From positions 310,001 to 374,000 of the forward strand of contig NZ_CABHOU010000092.1 in assembly GCF_902168175.1 (NCBI RefSeq): a DNA stretch of 64,000 nt, written 5' to 3'. This document shows, piece after piece, positions 29,529-39,359 of this stretch. The notes under the pieces were generated by a model that made no database searches, had not been told where the DNA came from, and was given only the letters and a program-made list of their open reading frames with translations. Each line of letters opens with the position of its first letter. Within the stretch, counting starts at the first letter, position 1. The DNA comes from an uncultured Chitinophaga sp. (GTDB taxonomy: Bacteria; Bacteroidota; Bacteroidia; Chitinophagales; Chitinophagaceae). The position numbers and the translations under genes were made by a program.

Positions 29529-30593
29529 ATGTCCATCGACATTAACATATCAAACTACGAATCGTACCTGCTGAGCTACATAGATGGCGAGCTGGCAGGC
29601 GACGAGCTGGCTGCCCTGGAGGTATTCCTGGAGCGCAATCCTGCCGCACGGCAGGAACTGGCGCTGCTGGAAGCTACCAGGTTAAAGCCGGAGGCCGGGG
29701 CGTTCAGCTTCGGCAACAAAGCCATGCTTTACCGCGGTGGTGCCATCAATACCAACAACTATGAGAGTTATCTTTTAAGTTACCTCGACAATGAACTGTC
29801 GGCCGAAGAACATGGCCAGTTCGAGCAGTTCATGCGCCAGCATCCGCAGGTGAAGCAGGAAATGCTGTTATGGAACGCTACCCGCCAGTACCCCGATACC
29901 TCGGTAGTGTTCGAAAACAAGTCCAGCCTGTACCGCCAAACCGAAGCGAAACAGCGCAAATTACGCCCTGTGTACTGGTGGTCGGCCGCAGCTGCAGTGG
30001 TTGCAGGCCTGCTCATATGGCAACTGCCTCAGCCGGGCAATGCGCCTGCTACCCCGGTAGCGCAGCAGCAGAACAAACCTGCCACCGAACAAACCGCCCC
30101 GGCAACAATCCCTGCCAAAGCGAGTGAGGTAAACAAGCAAACCGATGCCGCTATTCTTGCTGCTGCTGAAAACATCAGCGCACCGAAGAGTCGCATCACC
30201 CCCAAAACTACCGCCCCTGTAACAAAGGAGCCGAAAACAGACAATAAGGCCGCAACACCGGAACAACGCAGGGAACAAACAACGGCGCCTGTAATAGCAA
30301 GCGTTACAGCCCCCGAGCGCCAACTGGCCACTACGGACATTGTGAATAAGATAGAGAATGAGAAGAAGACTACCAACATTGCCGCAGGAACAGAAAGCCC
30401 GAGGCCAGATGTAAAAGAGCCCGCCATAGCGGCCGTTACCCGGGAAGATAAAACCCAGGAAGCTACCGTGGCCGCAGCTGCCCCCGCGCCCATACAGGGC
30501 GAACTGATTATGTCGGTGAGCAGCTCGGGCGAATCGAAACTGATGAATGGTGTAACGAACGTAGCGCGCTTCTTTTCAAAGAAAAGAAAATGA
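29529..30593 (+). CDS. Putative anti-sigma factor with a duplicated N-terminal domain
   Basis: This 354-residue protein is probably the partner of the preceding sigma factor. Residues 9-69 and 77-136 are two copies of one domain: both start NYESYLLSY, continue with D-x-E-L and a helical EQF/EVFL segment, and end in a N-K-x-x-LYR motif. One transmembrane helix follows (YWWSAAAAVVAGLLIWQL, about 149-166). The rest (170-354) is Ala/Thr/Pro/Lys-rich and disordered-looking, in the periplasm, ending in a basic VARFFSKKRK. The zinc-binding HxxxCxxC of many anti-sigma factors is absent. It overlaps nothing; spacing to the OMP gene is 24 bp. Confidence 0.75.
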   Translation: MSIDINISNYESYLLSYIDGELAGDELAALEVFLERNPAARQELALLEATRLKPEAGAFSFGNKAMLYRGGAINTNNYESYLLSYLDNELSAEEHGQFEQFMRQHPQVKQEMLLWNATRQYPDTSVVFENKSSLYRQTEAKQRKLRPVYWWSAAAAVVAGLLIWQLPQPGNAPATPVAQQQNKPATEQTAPATIPAKASEVNKQTDAAILAAAENISAPKSRITPKTTAPVTKEPKTDNKAATPEQRREQTTAPVIASVTAPERQLATTDIVNKIENEKKTTNIAAGTESPRPDVKEPAIAAVTREDKTQEATVAAAAPAPIQGELIMSVSSSGESKLMNGVTNVARFFSKKRK

Positions 30594-30617
30594 TAAAAGC
30601 AGATTTCAATTACCGAT

Positions 30618-31547
30618 ATGAAGTATAAAATTTTACTCGTGCTGGCCATATTGTTTATGGCATCAGATGGAATGGCACAGGTACAAACGGATACCGTGCA
30701 GATCAAAGGGCTCATCATTGTTAAAAACAAGGATACGAGAGGGCGTTCCAACTACAAATTTTACCAGGATACGGTGTACCAGAAAAACAAACTGAAGAAA
30801 AACCTGCATACCAAATGGCTGGTGTTCGACTTTGGGTTTAATAACTACGCCGACCGTAGTAAGTACAACGAAGCGACTGCGCTTAACTTTTTTGCACCAG
30901 TTACGAATATTGGCAGCAGTGGTTATTTCCTGGAGCAACAGAGCGTAAATAAGTCGTACGATTATTCTGCTACAGGGCTCAATACCTTCGCCCCCCGTAG
31001 TGCTTCTTCGCCGCTCACGCCGTCAGAATTTAAACTGCTGCCCGGCAAATCGGTCAATATTAATGTTTGGCTGTTCATGCAGCGGCTTAATTTGTACAAA
31101 CACAAATTTAACCTGCAATACGCACTGGGTATGGAGTTTAATAACTACCACTTCGCCCGAAACATTAGTTACCTGCCAGGTTATCCTACTGTTATCGTTC
31201 GCGATACCGTACAGTTTTCCAAGAACAAATTATTTGCGCAGTACCTCACTGTACCGCTCATGCTTAACTATACTTCCAACCCGCTTCGTCCGGGCCGTGC
31301 ATTTAAGGCCAGTTTCGGTGTTCAGGGCGGTTACCTGCTTAAATCGCGTACTAAACAAATCAGCGAAGAGCGGGGCAAGATCAAACGTACCGACGACTTT
31401 AACCTGAACAAGTGGAAGGCCGGATTTACGGGTGAACTGGGTTACGGACCGGTAAAACTGTATGGTAACTTAGCATTCACCCCACTGCACGATTACGGGC
31501 TGGAACAATATCCTTTTGCAATAGGTGTACGCCTGAATGGTTTTTAA
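30618..31547 (+). CDS. Outer-membrane beta-barrel protein
   Basis: This 309-residue protein has a signal peptide (MKYKILLVLAILFMASDGMA, then Q) and alternating amphipathic strands typical of a PorT/OmpW-type barrel (KFNLQYALGMEFNNYHF, FGVQGGYLLKSRTKQ, KAGFTGELGYGPVKLYGNL, FAIGVRLNGF). The last residue is Phe, the usual C-terminal Bam signal. Function is unknown. It is third in the sigma/anti-sigma operon, with a terminator directly after. A link between envelope state and the sigma factor is inference. Confidence 0.8.
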   Translation: MKYKILLVLAILFMASDGMAQVQTDTVQIKGLIIVKNKDTRGRSNYKFYQDTVYQKNKLKKNLHTKWLVFDFGFNNYADRSKYNEATALNFFAPVTNIGSSGYFLEQQSVNKSYDYSATGLNTFAPRSASSPLTPSEFKLLPGKSVNINVWLFMQRLNLYKHKFNLQYALGMEFNNYHFARNISYLPGYPTVIVRDTVQFSKNKLFAQYLTVPLMLNYTSNPLRPGRAFKASFGVQGGYLLKSRTKQISEERGKIKRTDDFNLNKWKAGFTGELGYGPVKLYGNLAFTPLHDYGLEQYPFAIGVRLNGF

Positions 31548-31575
31548 CCTTACAAGATAAATTGAATATACAATG

Positions 31576-31606
31576 AGGCCCGCCCGCAGCGGGCCTTTTG
31601 TTTTTT
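31576..31606 (+). terminator. Terminator of the sigma/anti-sigma/OMP operon
   Basis: AGGCCCGC (31576-31583) and GCGGGCCT (31589-31596) form an 8-bp stem, then TTTTGTTTTTT. Confidence 0.9.
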
Positions 31607-31670
31607 AACCACTTATCCGGCCGTATACCATAATTTCCTGCTTTCGGTGTTTATATTGATTCCGGGAGCC

Positions 31671-31678
31671 TATATTTG
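31671..31678 (+). promoter_or_regulatory. -7 promoter element (TATATTTG) of the M16 peptidase gene
   Basis: TATATTTG ends 34 bases before ATG 31713 and supports that start over 31647. Confidence 0.65.
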
Positions 31679-31712
31679 GAAAATCTTAAAATCCAAAAAC
31701 AACCACCAATTT

Positions 31713-34643
31713 ATGAAAACGTTCAAACTGCTCTTTGTGATGCTGTTTGCCGGGGCTGTACACACCACCGCCCAGGCTCAGTGGAAAGAGGCTTCGTCGG
31801 GCGGCTATACCTACAAGTATATCGCCAACGACCCCATGAAGGCGAGGTTTTATACGCTTAAGAATGGTCTTACCGTTATCCTGAGCGTCAATAAAAAAGA
31901 TCCCCGGATCCAGACACTCATCGGCACCCGCGCAGGCAGCAACAGCGATCCTGCCAACCACACTGGTCTGGCCCACTACCTGGAACACCTCCTGTTCAAA
32001 GGCACCGATAAATATGGCTCACTCGACTGGGCAAAGGAAAAACCTTACCTGGACAAAATCGAAAGTCTGTACGATACCTATAATCAAACTACCGACGAGG
32101 CAAAACGTAAAGTAGTTTACCACCAGATCGACAGTTTATCGGGCCTGGCCGCTAAATATGCGATTGCCAACGAGTACGATAAAATGATGACCGGCATGGG
32201 TGCGCAGGGTACCAATGCGCACACCTGGGTAGAAGAAACGATTTACGAAGAAGATATTCCTTCCAATGCGATCGATAAATACCTTACGGTGCAGGCAGAA
32301 CGTTTCCGCAGCCCGGTGTTCCGCATCTTCCACACCGAACTGGAAGCGGTGTACGAGGAAAAGAACCGTGGCCTGGATAACGACGGCCGTAAGATGTACG
32401 AACTGATGTTGGCTACGTTGTTCCCTACACATAATTACGGGCAGCAGAGTACCATCGGTACGGTAGAACATCTTAAAAATCCTAACCTGAAAGCCATCCG
32501 CGATTTCTACAACAAATGGTATGTTCCCAATAACATGGCCGTTGTGATGGCAGGCGACTTTGATCCGGATTATGTAATTAAAAGCATCGACAAGAAGTTC
32601 GGCTACATGAAGGCAAAGCCGGTTACTGAATACAAAGCCGCTCCCGAAAAGCCCATTGCAGCGCCTATCGTGAAAGAAGTATTTGGTCCGGATGCAGAGA
32701 ACATCAATATCGCTTACCGCCTGCCCGGCGCACTGGATACTAAATCCAGCGTAGTGGCAACGGTTATTTCGCAGGTACTCTCTAACGGAAAGGCCGGTTT
32801 ATTCGATCTTAACCTGAACCAGCAACAGAAATTGCTGGGTGCCGGTGTACAGCAAATGAACTGGAAAGATTACACCGTGTTTACCCTCACCGGTCGCGCC
32901 AAACAGGGCCAAACACTGGATGATGTAAGAGACCTGCTGCTTGCCCAGATCGAAATACTGCGTAAGGGCGAGTTCGACGAATCGCTGATCAAAGCGATCG
33001 TCAATAACTTTAAACTGTTCGAGATCCAGGGCCTGGAAGATAACAACAACCGCGCTACCAGCCTGATGGACGGTTTCATTAAACACAGAGGTAAAAACTG
33101 GAATTACGATGTGGCCTTTATCGATGATATGAGTAAAGTAACGAAGAAAGACATCGTAGACTTTGCCAACAAATACCTCGGTAACAGTTATGTGCTGTTG
33201 TACAAACGTAAAGGCGAAGATAAAAGCATTGTAAAGGTGGATAAACCGCCGATTACGCCGGTAGAAGTAAACCGCGATGCACAGTCGCCCTTCCTGCAAA
33301 GCGTATCCGCTATCCCGGCCACGCCTGTACAGCCACAGTGGCTGGATTACAATAAAGACATTCAGAAAGGAAAGATCGGCGCTGCCGACCTGTTAACCGT
33401 TCAGAATACAGACAATGGCCTGTTCCGTTTGTACTACCGTTACGAAGTAGGTGGCTGGAACAATAAGAAACTGGCGCTGGCCGCTTCTTACCTCAGCTTC
33501 CTCTCTACAGATAAATATTCTGCGCAGGATATCAGCCGTCAGTTCTATAACATTGCCTGCTCCTTCAACGTATCGGCGGGTACAGAATATACTACAGTAA
33601 CTATTTCCGGCCTCCAGGAGAACTTCGATCAGGCAGTAGCACTGTACGAACACGTGGTTAATAATTGCAAGGCAGATGAGGCTGCACTGGCAGCATTGAA
33701 GAACAGGCTTAAAAAAGGTCGTTCGGATGCCAAGCTAAATAAAGGACAGATTATGCGCGGCCTGGTGAGTTATGCCATGTACGGCGCTAAAAACCCGTTC
33801 AACAACAGTCTTTCCGACGCAGAGCTGGACGCACTTACGGCGAACGAACTCGTGGACTTACTGCACGATCTGAACAATATCAAACAAACGGTGATCTACT
33901 ACGGTCCTAAAACTGCCGCAGCGGCCACTACCGATATTCAAAAACTGCATGCTATTCCTGCCAGCTTCAAAGAAGCGCCAACCGCTGTTAAATTCGCCAA
34001 AACATCCCAGGCGCAGAACCAGGTATTGTTTGCCGATTACGACATGGTGCAGTCAGAAGTAAACTGGATCAGGAATGCCACTGCTTACGACCCAACAGCT
34101 ACGCCGGTGGTAGAACTTTTTAACGCTTACTTCGGTGGCGGCATGGGTTCTATCGTATTCCAGACCATCCGCGAATCCAAAGCACTGGCTTATTCTACCT
34201 ACGCCGTATACTCCGCCCCCAGCAAAAAGGACGACCAGTATGCAGTAGTTGCTTATGTAGGCAGCCAGGCCGATAAAATGGGCGATGCGATCGGTGGTAT
34301 GAACGAATTGCTGAATGTACTGCCCGAATCTGAAAAAGCACTGGAAACGGCCAGGTTAAGCATTAAGCAGGATATTGAAACACAGCGCATTACGCAGGAC
34401 GGTATCATCTTCAGCTACCTCGAGGCGCAGCGCCTTGGCCTTGATAAGGACCTGCGTAAAGACACTTACGCGGCCATTAACACCCTGGGCTTTGCCGATG
34501 TGAAGAAGTTCCACGATGCCAACCTGGCTAACAAGCCTTACACTTATTGCATCGTTGCGTCCGACAAAAACGTAAAAGCCGACGATTTGAAGAAAATCGG
34601 TGATGTAAAGAAATTGTCACTTGAAGAAGTATTCGGTTACTAA
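31713..34643 (+). CDS. M16 family zinc metallopeptidase (two tandem M16 units)
   Basis: This 976-residue secreted protease has a signal peptide (MKTFKLLFVMLFAGAVHTTA, cleavage near QAQ). The N-terminal half has the inverted zinc motif HYLEH (88-92) in GLAHYLEHLLFKGTDKYGS, with the third ligand Glu expected in EAVYEEKNRG. The C-terminal half is the inactive second M16 domain, with YFGGGMGSIVFQTIRESKALAYST. The total length matches the pitrilysin/insulinase type, two ~450-residue halves folding as one chamber that degrades peptides. ATG 31713 is chosen for the signal peptide and promoter position. It is monocistronic. Confidence 0.93.
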   Translation: MKTFKLLFVMLFAGAVHTTAQAQWKEASSGGYTYKYIANDPMKARFYTLKNGLTVILSVNKKDPRIQTLIGTRAGSNSDPANHTGLAHYLEHLLFKGTDKYGSLDWAKEKPYLDKIESLYDTYNQTTDEAKRKVVYHQIDSLSGLAAKYAIANEYDKMMTGMGAQGTNAHTWVEETIYEEDIPSNAIDKYLTVQAERFRSPVFRIFHTELEAVYEEKNRGLDNDGRKMYELMLATLFPTHNYGQQSTIGTVEHLKNPNLKAIRDFYNKWYVPNNMAVVMAGDFDPDYVIKSIDKKFGYMKAKPVTEYKAAPEKPIAAPIVKEVFGPDAENINIAYRLPGALDTKSSVVATVISQVLSNGKAGLFDLNLNQQQKLLGAGVQQMNWKDYTVFTLTGRAKQGQTLDDVRDLLLAQIEILRKGEFDESLIKAIVNNFKLFEIQGLEDNNNRATSLMDGFIKHRGKNWNYDVAFIDDMSKVTKKDIVDFANKYLGNSYVLLYKRKGEDKSIVKVDKPPITPVEVNRDAQSPFLQSVSAIPATPVQPQWLDYNKDIQKGKIGAADLLTVQNTDNGLFRLYYRYEVGGWNNKKLALAASYLSFLSTDKYSAQDISRQFYNIACSFNVSAGTEYTTVTISGLQENFDQAVALYEHVVNNCKADEAALAALKNRLKKGRSDAKLNKGQIMRGLVSYAMYGAKNPFNNSLSDAELDALTANELVDLLHDLNNIKQTVIYYGPKTAAAATTDIQKLHAIPASFKEAPTAVKFAKTSQAQNQVLFADYDMVQSEVNWIRNATAYDPTATPVVELFNAYFGGGMGSIVFQTIRESKALAYSTYAVYSAPSKKDDQYAVVAYVGSQADKMGDAIGGMNELLNVLPESEKALETARLSIKQDIETQRITQDGIIFSYLEAQRLGLDKDLRKDTYAAINTLGFADVKKFHDANLANKPYTYCIVASDKNVKADDLKKIGDVKKLSLEEVFGY

Positions 34644-34663
34644 TACATTGAAATTAAATCATA

Positions 34664-34706
34664 TACGGGGAAGTGGGGCTATTGTCTCACTTCCCCGTAC
34701 TTTTTT
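34664..34706 (+). terminator. Terminator of the M16 peptidase gene
   Basis: TACGGGGAAGTG (34664-34675) and CACTTCCCCGTA (34688-34699) form a 12-bp stem followed by C and six T. Confidence 0.9.
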
Positions 34707-34758
34707 ATCACAATAATTGTTTGCGGCCCCGCGTTATTCTCAATGATTTTAACTCCTT

Positions 34759-35307
34759 ATGAAGAAAATGATGTGGTACTGCCTGTTGGTGTTAATTTTC
34801 CCACTGAGCAGTTTTAACAACGAAAACGACTTGTATACCGTCCGTCTCAATCCCTCTTCTATTGATGCCGATAAGGTGTTTTTACTGGTGGATAAGAGCG
34901 AATACAGGATGTATTTGTATGAAGATGTAACCTTGATCAAGATCTACAAAGTAGTGTTTGGTAACAAGGATATGTCGGACAAGCAAATTCAGGGCGATCG
35001 TCGTACACCCGAAGGCACTTTCCGTATTCTCTCCAAACGGATAGATAATCGCTGGAACCGTTTTATGCTGCTCGATTACCCGAATGCAGCATCTTACGAG
35101 AAGTCGCGCAGCCGCGGACTGTCGGCTAATACAGATATTGGCGGCGGCATTGGTATTCACGGTGTGGAGTCGGCTTCGGGCATCAACGATTCTTATGTAG
35201 AACAGCGTATTAACTGGACGCTGGGCTGTGTGAGCATGAAAGACAGGGATGTGGCGGAGTTGTACAATATTATTAAAGTAGGAACGCCTGTAGTGATCAG
35301 GCGATAA
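34759..35307 (+). CDS. L,D-transpeptidase (YkuD family), short form
   Basis: This 182-residue protein has a signal peptide (MMWYCLLVLIFPLSSF) and a YkuD catalytic domain. KVFLLVDKSEYRMYLYED is the first strand pair; GDRRTPEGTFRI the substrate region; GIHGVE with His134 and NWTLGCVSM with Cys157 the catalytic pair. It would form 3-3 cross-links in peptidoglycan or attach proteins. It lacks the peptidoglycan-binding domain of the longer paralogue at 61172. Promoter not evident; a terminator follows. Confidence 0.93.
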   Translation: MKKMMWYCLLVLIFPLSSFNNENDLYTVRLNPSSIDADKVFLLVDKSEYRMYLYEDVTLIKIYKVVFGNKDMSDKQIQGDRRTPEGTFRILSKRIDNRWNRFMLLDYPNAASYEKSRSRGLSANTDIGGGIGIHGVESASGINDSYVEQRINWTLGCVSMKDRDVAELYNIIKVGTPVVIRR

Positions 35308-35335
35308 GGATATTTCAAACAACAGTGTAATACGA

Positions 35336-35370
35336 GTGCAGTTTGGGTGATTATCCACTGCACTTTTTTT
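35336..35370 (+). terminator. Terminator of the short L,D-transpeptidase gene
   Basis: GTGCAGT (35336-35342) and ACTGCAC (35357-35363) pair, with seven T after. Confidence 0.85.
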
Positions 35371-35557
35371 GTAGTTAATTGAGATGTTGTTTTGAGTATG
35401 TTTGTGGCCGGTCCCATACGCCCAATGGCCCTTACCTGTTAACCATAACCCGCGTCCAGGATAGGTTTTAGCCGTTTGTTGAACAAAAAGACCAGTAGCA
35501 AAAACCAATGCGTAAAACAGCTCGTACATGTTGGTAGTACGCACCAAACATTCTTAT

Positions 35558-36052
35558 ATGAAAATTGTATCGACCCTGAAGATGGCCATTGTGTTACCCA
35601 TACTGTTCGCCACCCTTTTTATTTCCTGCAGCAGAGAAGAAGACCCGGATATGGCTTCGAGGAATTATTCATTTGGGTTTAATACAGGTGCTGTAGGCGA
35701 CGCTTATGTGGGTACACATCCTAAAACAACTGCCATGCAGGTTACGGTGGAAGAGTTGCCCGGAAATAAAACGAAGCTGCTGGTGTTGCTTACCAATACG
35801 CTAAACGGGAAAATATACAATGTGCATTTTAACGCCGCTACGCCTGGGGGCAGCAGCCTGTTCGAAGCATCACCGAAATACACCATCGCAGTAACTGGCA
35901 ATGGTATTACCGCAGCGGGTAGTGTTGTTGTTACAGAGTCTTATAGCTATATCACCGGCACCTGGAAGGGTTACGCTATTGTACACGATCCCGAGCAAAC
36001 GTTCAGCGTCACCAACTTCAAAACATTCCTTATTATCGACCACTTTAACTAA
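35558..36052 (+). CDS. Hypothetical lipoprotein
   Basis: This 164-residue protein is not recognised. From ATG 35558 it carries a lipoprotein signal (MAIVLPILFATLFISC, with the lipobox Leu-Phe-Ile-Ser-Cys), so it is probably an outer- or inner-membrane lipoprotein. The rest is beta-rich (NKTKLLVLLTNTLNGKIYNV, YTIAVTGNGITAAGSVVVTE) and ends in KTFLIIDHFN. The longer frame from 35528 is rejected because it hides the signal. It has no partner gene; acs is convergent. Confidence 0.75.
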   Translation: MKIVSTLKMAIVLPILFATLFISCSREEDPDMASRNYSFGFNTGAVGDAYVGTHPKTTAMQVTVEELPGNKTKLLVLLTNTLNGKIYNVHFNAATPGGSSLFEASPKYTIAVTGNGITAAGSVVVTESYSYITGTWKGYAIVHDPEQTFSVTNFKTFLIIDHFN

Positions 36053-36055
36053 AAG

Positions 36056-36084
36056 AAAAATGCCGCCCCCTGGAGGGACGGCAT
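36056..36084 (-). terminator. Terminator of acs
   Basis: On the minus strand ATGCCG (36079-36084) pairs with CGGCAT (36060-36065) with further inner GC pairs, followed by TTTTTCTTTT. Confidence 0.75.
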
Positions 36085-36090
36085 CAGTAT

Positions 36091-38004
36091 TTATAATCTT
36101 CCCTGCTTAATATCATCTACTACACCGGGATCTAACAGTGTGCTTGTATCGCCCAGGTTCTCTGCATCACCTTCTGCTATTTTACGCAGTATGCGGCGCA
36201 TGATTTTGCCGGAGCGTGTTTTAGGTACGCCGCTCACAAACTGTATTTTATCCGGTTTGGCAATTGGGCCAATTATGCGGGATACGGTTTGCAGGATGTC
36301 TTTGCGGGTAAGTTCCTGGTCGTGTGTTTGCTTTTCCAGGATCACGAAGGCGTAAATGCCCTGTCCTTTAATGTCGTGCGGATATCCTACTACAGCGCTT
36401 TCCACTACGCCATGGTGCATGTTGATCGCATTTTCTACTTCTGCCGTGCCAATACGGTGGCCGCTTACGTTCAGTACATCGTCCACACGTCCTGTAATGC
36501 GGTAATAGCCGTCCTCGTCGCGGGTACAACCATCACCGGTGAAGTACAGGTTATCGTAAGTGGAGAAGTATGTTTTGCGGCAGCGTTCATGATCGCCATA
36601 GGTCGTGCGTAACATGCCCGGCCATGGGAACTTGATACAAAGGTTGCCGTTTACGCCGTTACCTTCTACTTCTTTACCATTTTCGTCTACCAGTATAGGT
36701 TGTATACCGGGCAGCGGCAGTGTGGCAAAACCTGGCTTTTCGGGTGTTATGCCGGCAATAGGTGTAATCATAATTCCGCCGGTTTCCGTTTGCCACCAGG
36801 TATCAACGATCGGTGCTTTGCCTTTACCAATATGATCTTTAAACCAATGCCATGCTTCCTCGTTAATAGGTTCACCTACCGATCCGAGTTTGGTAATGGA
36901 ACTCAGGTCCTTATGGTTTACCGGTCCAAGACCAAAGCTCATCAGGCTTCTGATAGCTGTAGGGGCAGTGTATAAGATATTAACCCGGAATTTGTCAACG
37001 ATGTCCCAGAAGCGGCCGGCATCAGGGTAGGTGGGTACGCCTTCGAACATCAATGTGGTAGCGCCGGCGCTCAACGGGCCATACACGATGTAGCTATGGC
37101 CGGTTATCCAGCCGATATCCGCCGTACAGAAGTAAACCTCGCGGGGCTGGTACTGGAATGTATTTACGAACGTGTAGTTGGAGTAAACCATGTAACCGCC
37201 GCAGGTATGTACCACCCCTTTGGGTTTGCCTGTAGAGCCGGAAGTGTAGAGGATGAAGAGCATATCTTCCGCATCCATTTCTTCGGCAGGGCAGGCCGGG
37301 TTGCCCATGGTTTCTACTTTTTTGATCTCATCTTCCCACCAAACATCACGGCCTTTGAGCATGCTCACGGGCGTGCGGGTGCGGGTGCAAACGATTACGC
37401 GCTTTACTGAGGGGCAGGCCATCAGCGCATCGTCGATCACCGATTTTAAGGGAATATCTTTTGCGCCGCGGAATGCGCCGTCGCAGGTAATTACCACGTT
37501 ACATTGTGCATCCTGTATACGGTCGGCAATAGATTGTGCGCTGAAACCGCCGAATACTACCGAGTGGATAGCGCCAATGCGGGCACAGGCCAATACGGCA
37601 ATCGCCAGTTCGGGTATCATACCCATATAAATACAAACGCGGTCGCCCTTTTTTACGCCATTGTTCTTAAGTACATTGGCAAACTGACATACTTTGTTGT
37701 AAAGGTCGCGGTAGGTAATAACGCGGTGGTGTTCTTCCGGGTCGTTGGGTTCCCAAATAATCGCAGGCTGGTTACCCAGCGTGCCCAGGTGGCGGTCAAG
37801 ACAGTTTTCGGTAATGTTCAGCTTCGCGCCCTGGAACCATTTAATTTCCGGATCGCGGAAGTTCCAGTCCAGTACCTTGTCCCACTTTTTTCTCCAATAA
37901 AAATGATCTGCTATGTTAGCCCAGAATCCCTCAGGATCTGTAACGCTGTCGCGCCAGGCTTGCTGATATTCTTCTATCGATCGTATTTGATACGGATATG
38001 ACAT
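36091..38004 (-). CDS. acs: Acetyl-CoA synthetase (AMP-forming)
   Basis: This 637-residue ANL-family enzyme activates acetate to acetyl-CoA by way of acetyl-AMP. Family landmarks: KLNITENCLDRHL, VCIYMGMIPELAIAVLACARIGAIHSVVFGGFS, the P-loop-like LYTSGSTGKPKGVVHT, ADIGWITGHSYIVYGPLSAGATT, DTWWQTETGG, YFTGDGCTRDEDGYYRITGRVDDVLNVSGHR, and the C-terminal KTRSGKIMRR, whose Lys is essential and acetylation-controlled in other bacteria. Length is typical. It is a single gene. Confidence 0.97.
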   Translation of the reverse strand: MSYPYQIRSIEEYQQAWRDSVTDPEGFWANIADHFYWRKKWDKVLDWNFRDPEIKWFQGAKLNITENCLDRHLGTLGNQPAIIWEPNDPEEHHRVITYRDLYNKVCQFANVLKNNGVKKGDRVCIYMGMIPELAIAVLACARIGAIHSVVFGGFSAQSIADRIQDAQCNVVITCDGAFRGAKDIPLKSVIDDALMACPSVKRVIVCTRTRTPVSMLKGRDVWWEDEIKKVETMGNPACPAEEMDAEDMLFILYTSGSTGKPKGVVHTCGGYMVYSNYTFVNTFQYQPREVYFCTADIGWITGHSYIVYGPLSAGATTLMFEGVPTYPDAGRFWDIVDKFRVNILYTAPTAIRSLMSFGLGPVNHKDLSSITKLGSVGEPINEEAWHWFKDHIGKGKAPIVDTWWQTETGGIMITPIAGITPEKPGFATLPLPGIQPILVDENGKEVEGNGVNGNLCIKFPWPGMLRTTYGDHERCRKTYFSTYDNLYFTGDGCTRDEDGYYRITGRVDDVLNVSGHRIGTAEVENAINMHHGVVESAVVGYPHDIKGQGIYAFVILEKQTHDQELTRKDILQTVSRIIGPIAKPDKIQFVSGVPKTRSGKIMRRILRKIAEGDAENLGDTSTLLDPGVVDDIKQGRL

Positions 38005-38093
38005 AGATGCTTCCCTAAAAGGTTTTGTAATAGTTTTATAACGAGAGGCTAAATTTAGGAAAGATCTATGAGGAATAATAGTGTTGCCGCAGG

Positions 38094-39245
38094 TTAATTG
38101 GCTAACTGTTTCATCCTGTCGCGCACGAAGCGGTGAATGGCCGAATCCTGTGCGTCCTCGGGTTTGGCGCGTACAAAATACTGGTGATAGTATTTTTTGG
38201 CTGCCAACACATTATTGAGGTGCTGGTCGTAAATCCGGCCAATGCTATATTGGTGGATGGGGTTTTTGAAAAGATAATATGCAGTATCGAGGTGGTTGAT
38301 GGCTGTTTTGTATTGTTTCAGCTGCTCGTAATTGTCGGCAATGCCGGCGTAATAGTCGCCAAGGTTTTTCGATTTGGCCAGGCTTACACACTGCTGCAGC
38401 AGTTGGGTGCTTTCTTCATATTGCTTCAAGGCGCTCTTTGCCAGGGCTGCATAGTAAATGACCGCTTCGGGTGTCTGGTTCATGAGGGCCATGTATCCGT
38501 ACACCTTCGAACATTGTTCGTACTGACGGTCGTAGTAGCTGGCAGCGATTACATAAGTAAACACAGTGGGCGATACAATGTGTGTTTGCATGAGGTACTC
38601 GCCGAACAGGCCGACCCGTTTGTATTGTTTCTGAAAATACGCCGATTTAACCGCGGCTGCCACTACCGTGAATTGGGAGGAGTCGATGGCGAGGTAGGCG
38701 TTCAATACGCTGTCAGCCTGCACAAACATCTTTCTTTCAACAAATGAATTACCCAGGTTGCCGATCGTTTTGCCATCTTTCGGATTGAGCCGGGCGGCTT
38801 CCTTCAGGAAGCTAAAGGCCGAATCGGGCTTCTGTGCCTCGGCGCAGGCGGTGCTGAGCAGCTTGTGGTATAGGGCGCTTTGCGGTTGCAGGGCAATGAG
38901 TTTAAAATAGTGTGGAATGGCCACTTCCGGCTGGTCTTTCTGCATCCAGATGTTACCCAGGTAAAAATGTGCCTGCAGATTGCCTGAGTCGAGTCCGAGT
39001 ACTTTTTCATAGATACTTTCGGCGGCAGGCAGTTGCGACGACATGAAATAGAAATAGCCGAGCGTTGACAGTTGTTTCGGGTTCTCCGTGTCTATCCTGT
39101 CTTTCAGGTAGGTGGCAGCGAGGTCGTATTGCTGGTTCTGCATGTATTCCATTACTACCGACTGGTTCAATGAGTCCTGCATTTGTGCAGAAGCGAAACA
39201 GGGGAGCACGAGGGTGGTTATAATGCTGAGTAGTGTTGACTTCAT
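38094..39245 (-). CDS. Exported TPR protein
   Basis: This 383-residue protein has a signal peptide (MKSTLLSIITTLVLPCFASA, then Q) and nearly continuous tetratricopeptide repeats: PKQLSTLGYFYFMSSQLPAA, LQAHFYLGNIWMQKDQPEVA, SALYHKLLSTACAEAQKPDS, GKTIGNLGNSFVERKMFVQA and later ones to about residue 365. Such proteins act as scaffolds; no enzyme domain is seen. Partner unknown. It starts 114 bp from the divergent J-domain gene. Confidence 0.85.
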   Translation of the reverse strand: MKSTLLSIITTLVLPCFASAQMQDSLNQSVVMEYMQNQQYDLAATYLKDRIDTENPKQLSTLGYFYFMSSQLPAAESIYEKVLGLDSGNLQAHFYLGNIWMQKDQPEVAIPHYFKLIALQPQSALYHKLLSTACAEAQKPDSAFSFLKEAARLNPKDGKTIGNLGNSFVERKMFVQADSVLNAYLAIDSSQFTVVAAAVKSAYFQKQYKRVGLFGEYLMQTHIVSPTVFTYVIAASYYDRQYEQCSKVYGYMALMNQTPEAVIYYAALAKSALKQYEESTQLLQQCVSLAKSKNLGDYYAGIADNYEQLKQYKTAINHLDTAYYLFKNPIHQYSIGRIYDQHLNNVLAAKKYYHQYFVRAKPEDAQDSAIHRFVRDRMKQLAN

Positions 39246-39359
39246 GGCTGTTTATTTTCGTATCGTCAATATATAACTAATTTATTAGTTTTTAAAAGAA
39301 GTTTTTAGTTTGATCGGAAATTGTGCTGCCTGGCTTAGCTTTACATAGTAACTGGGAGA

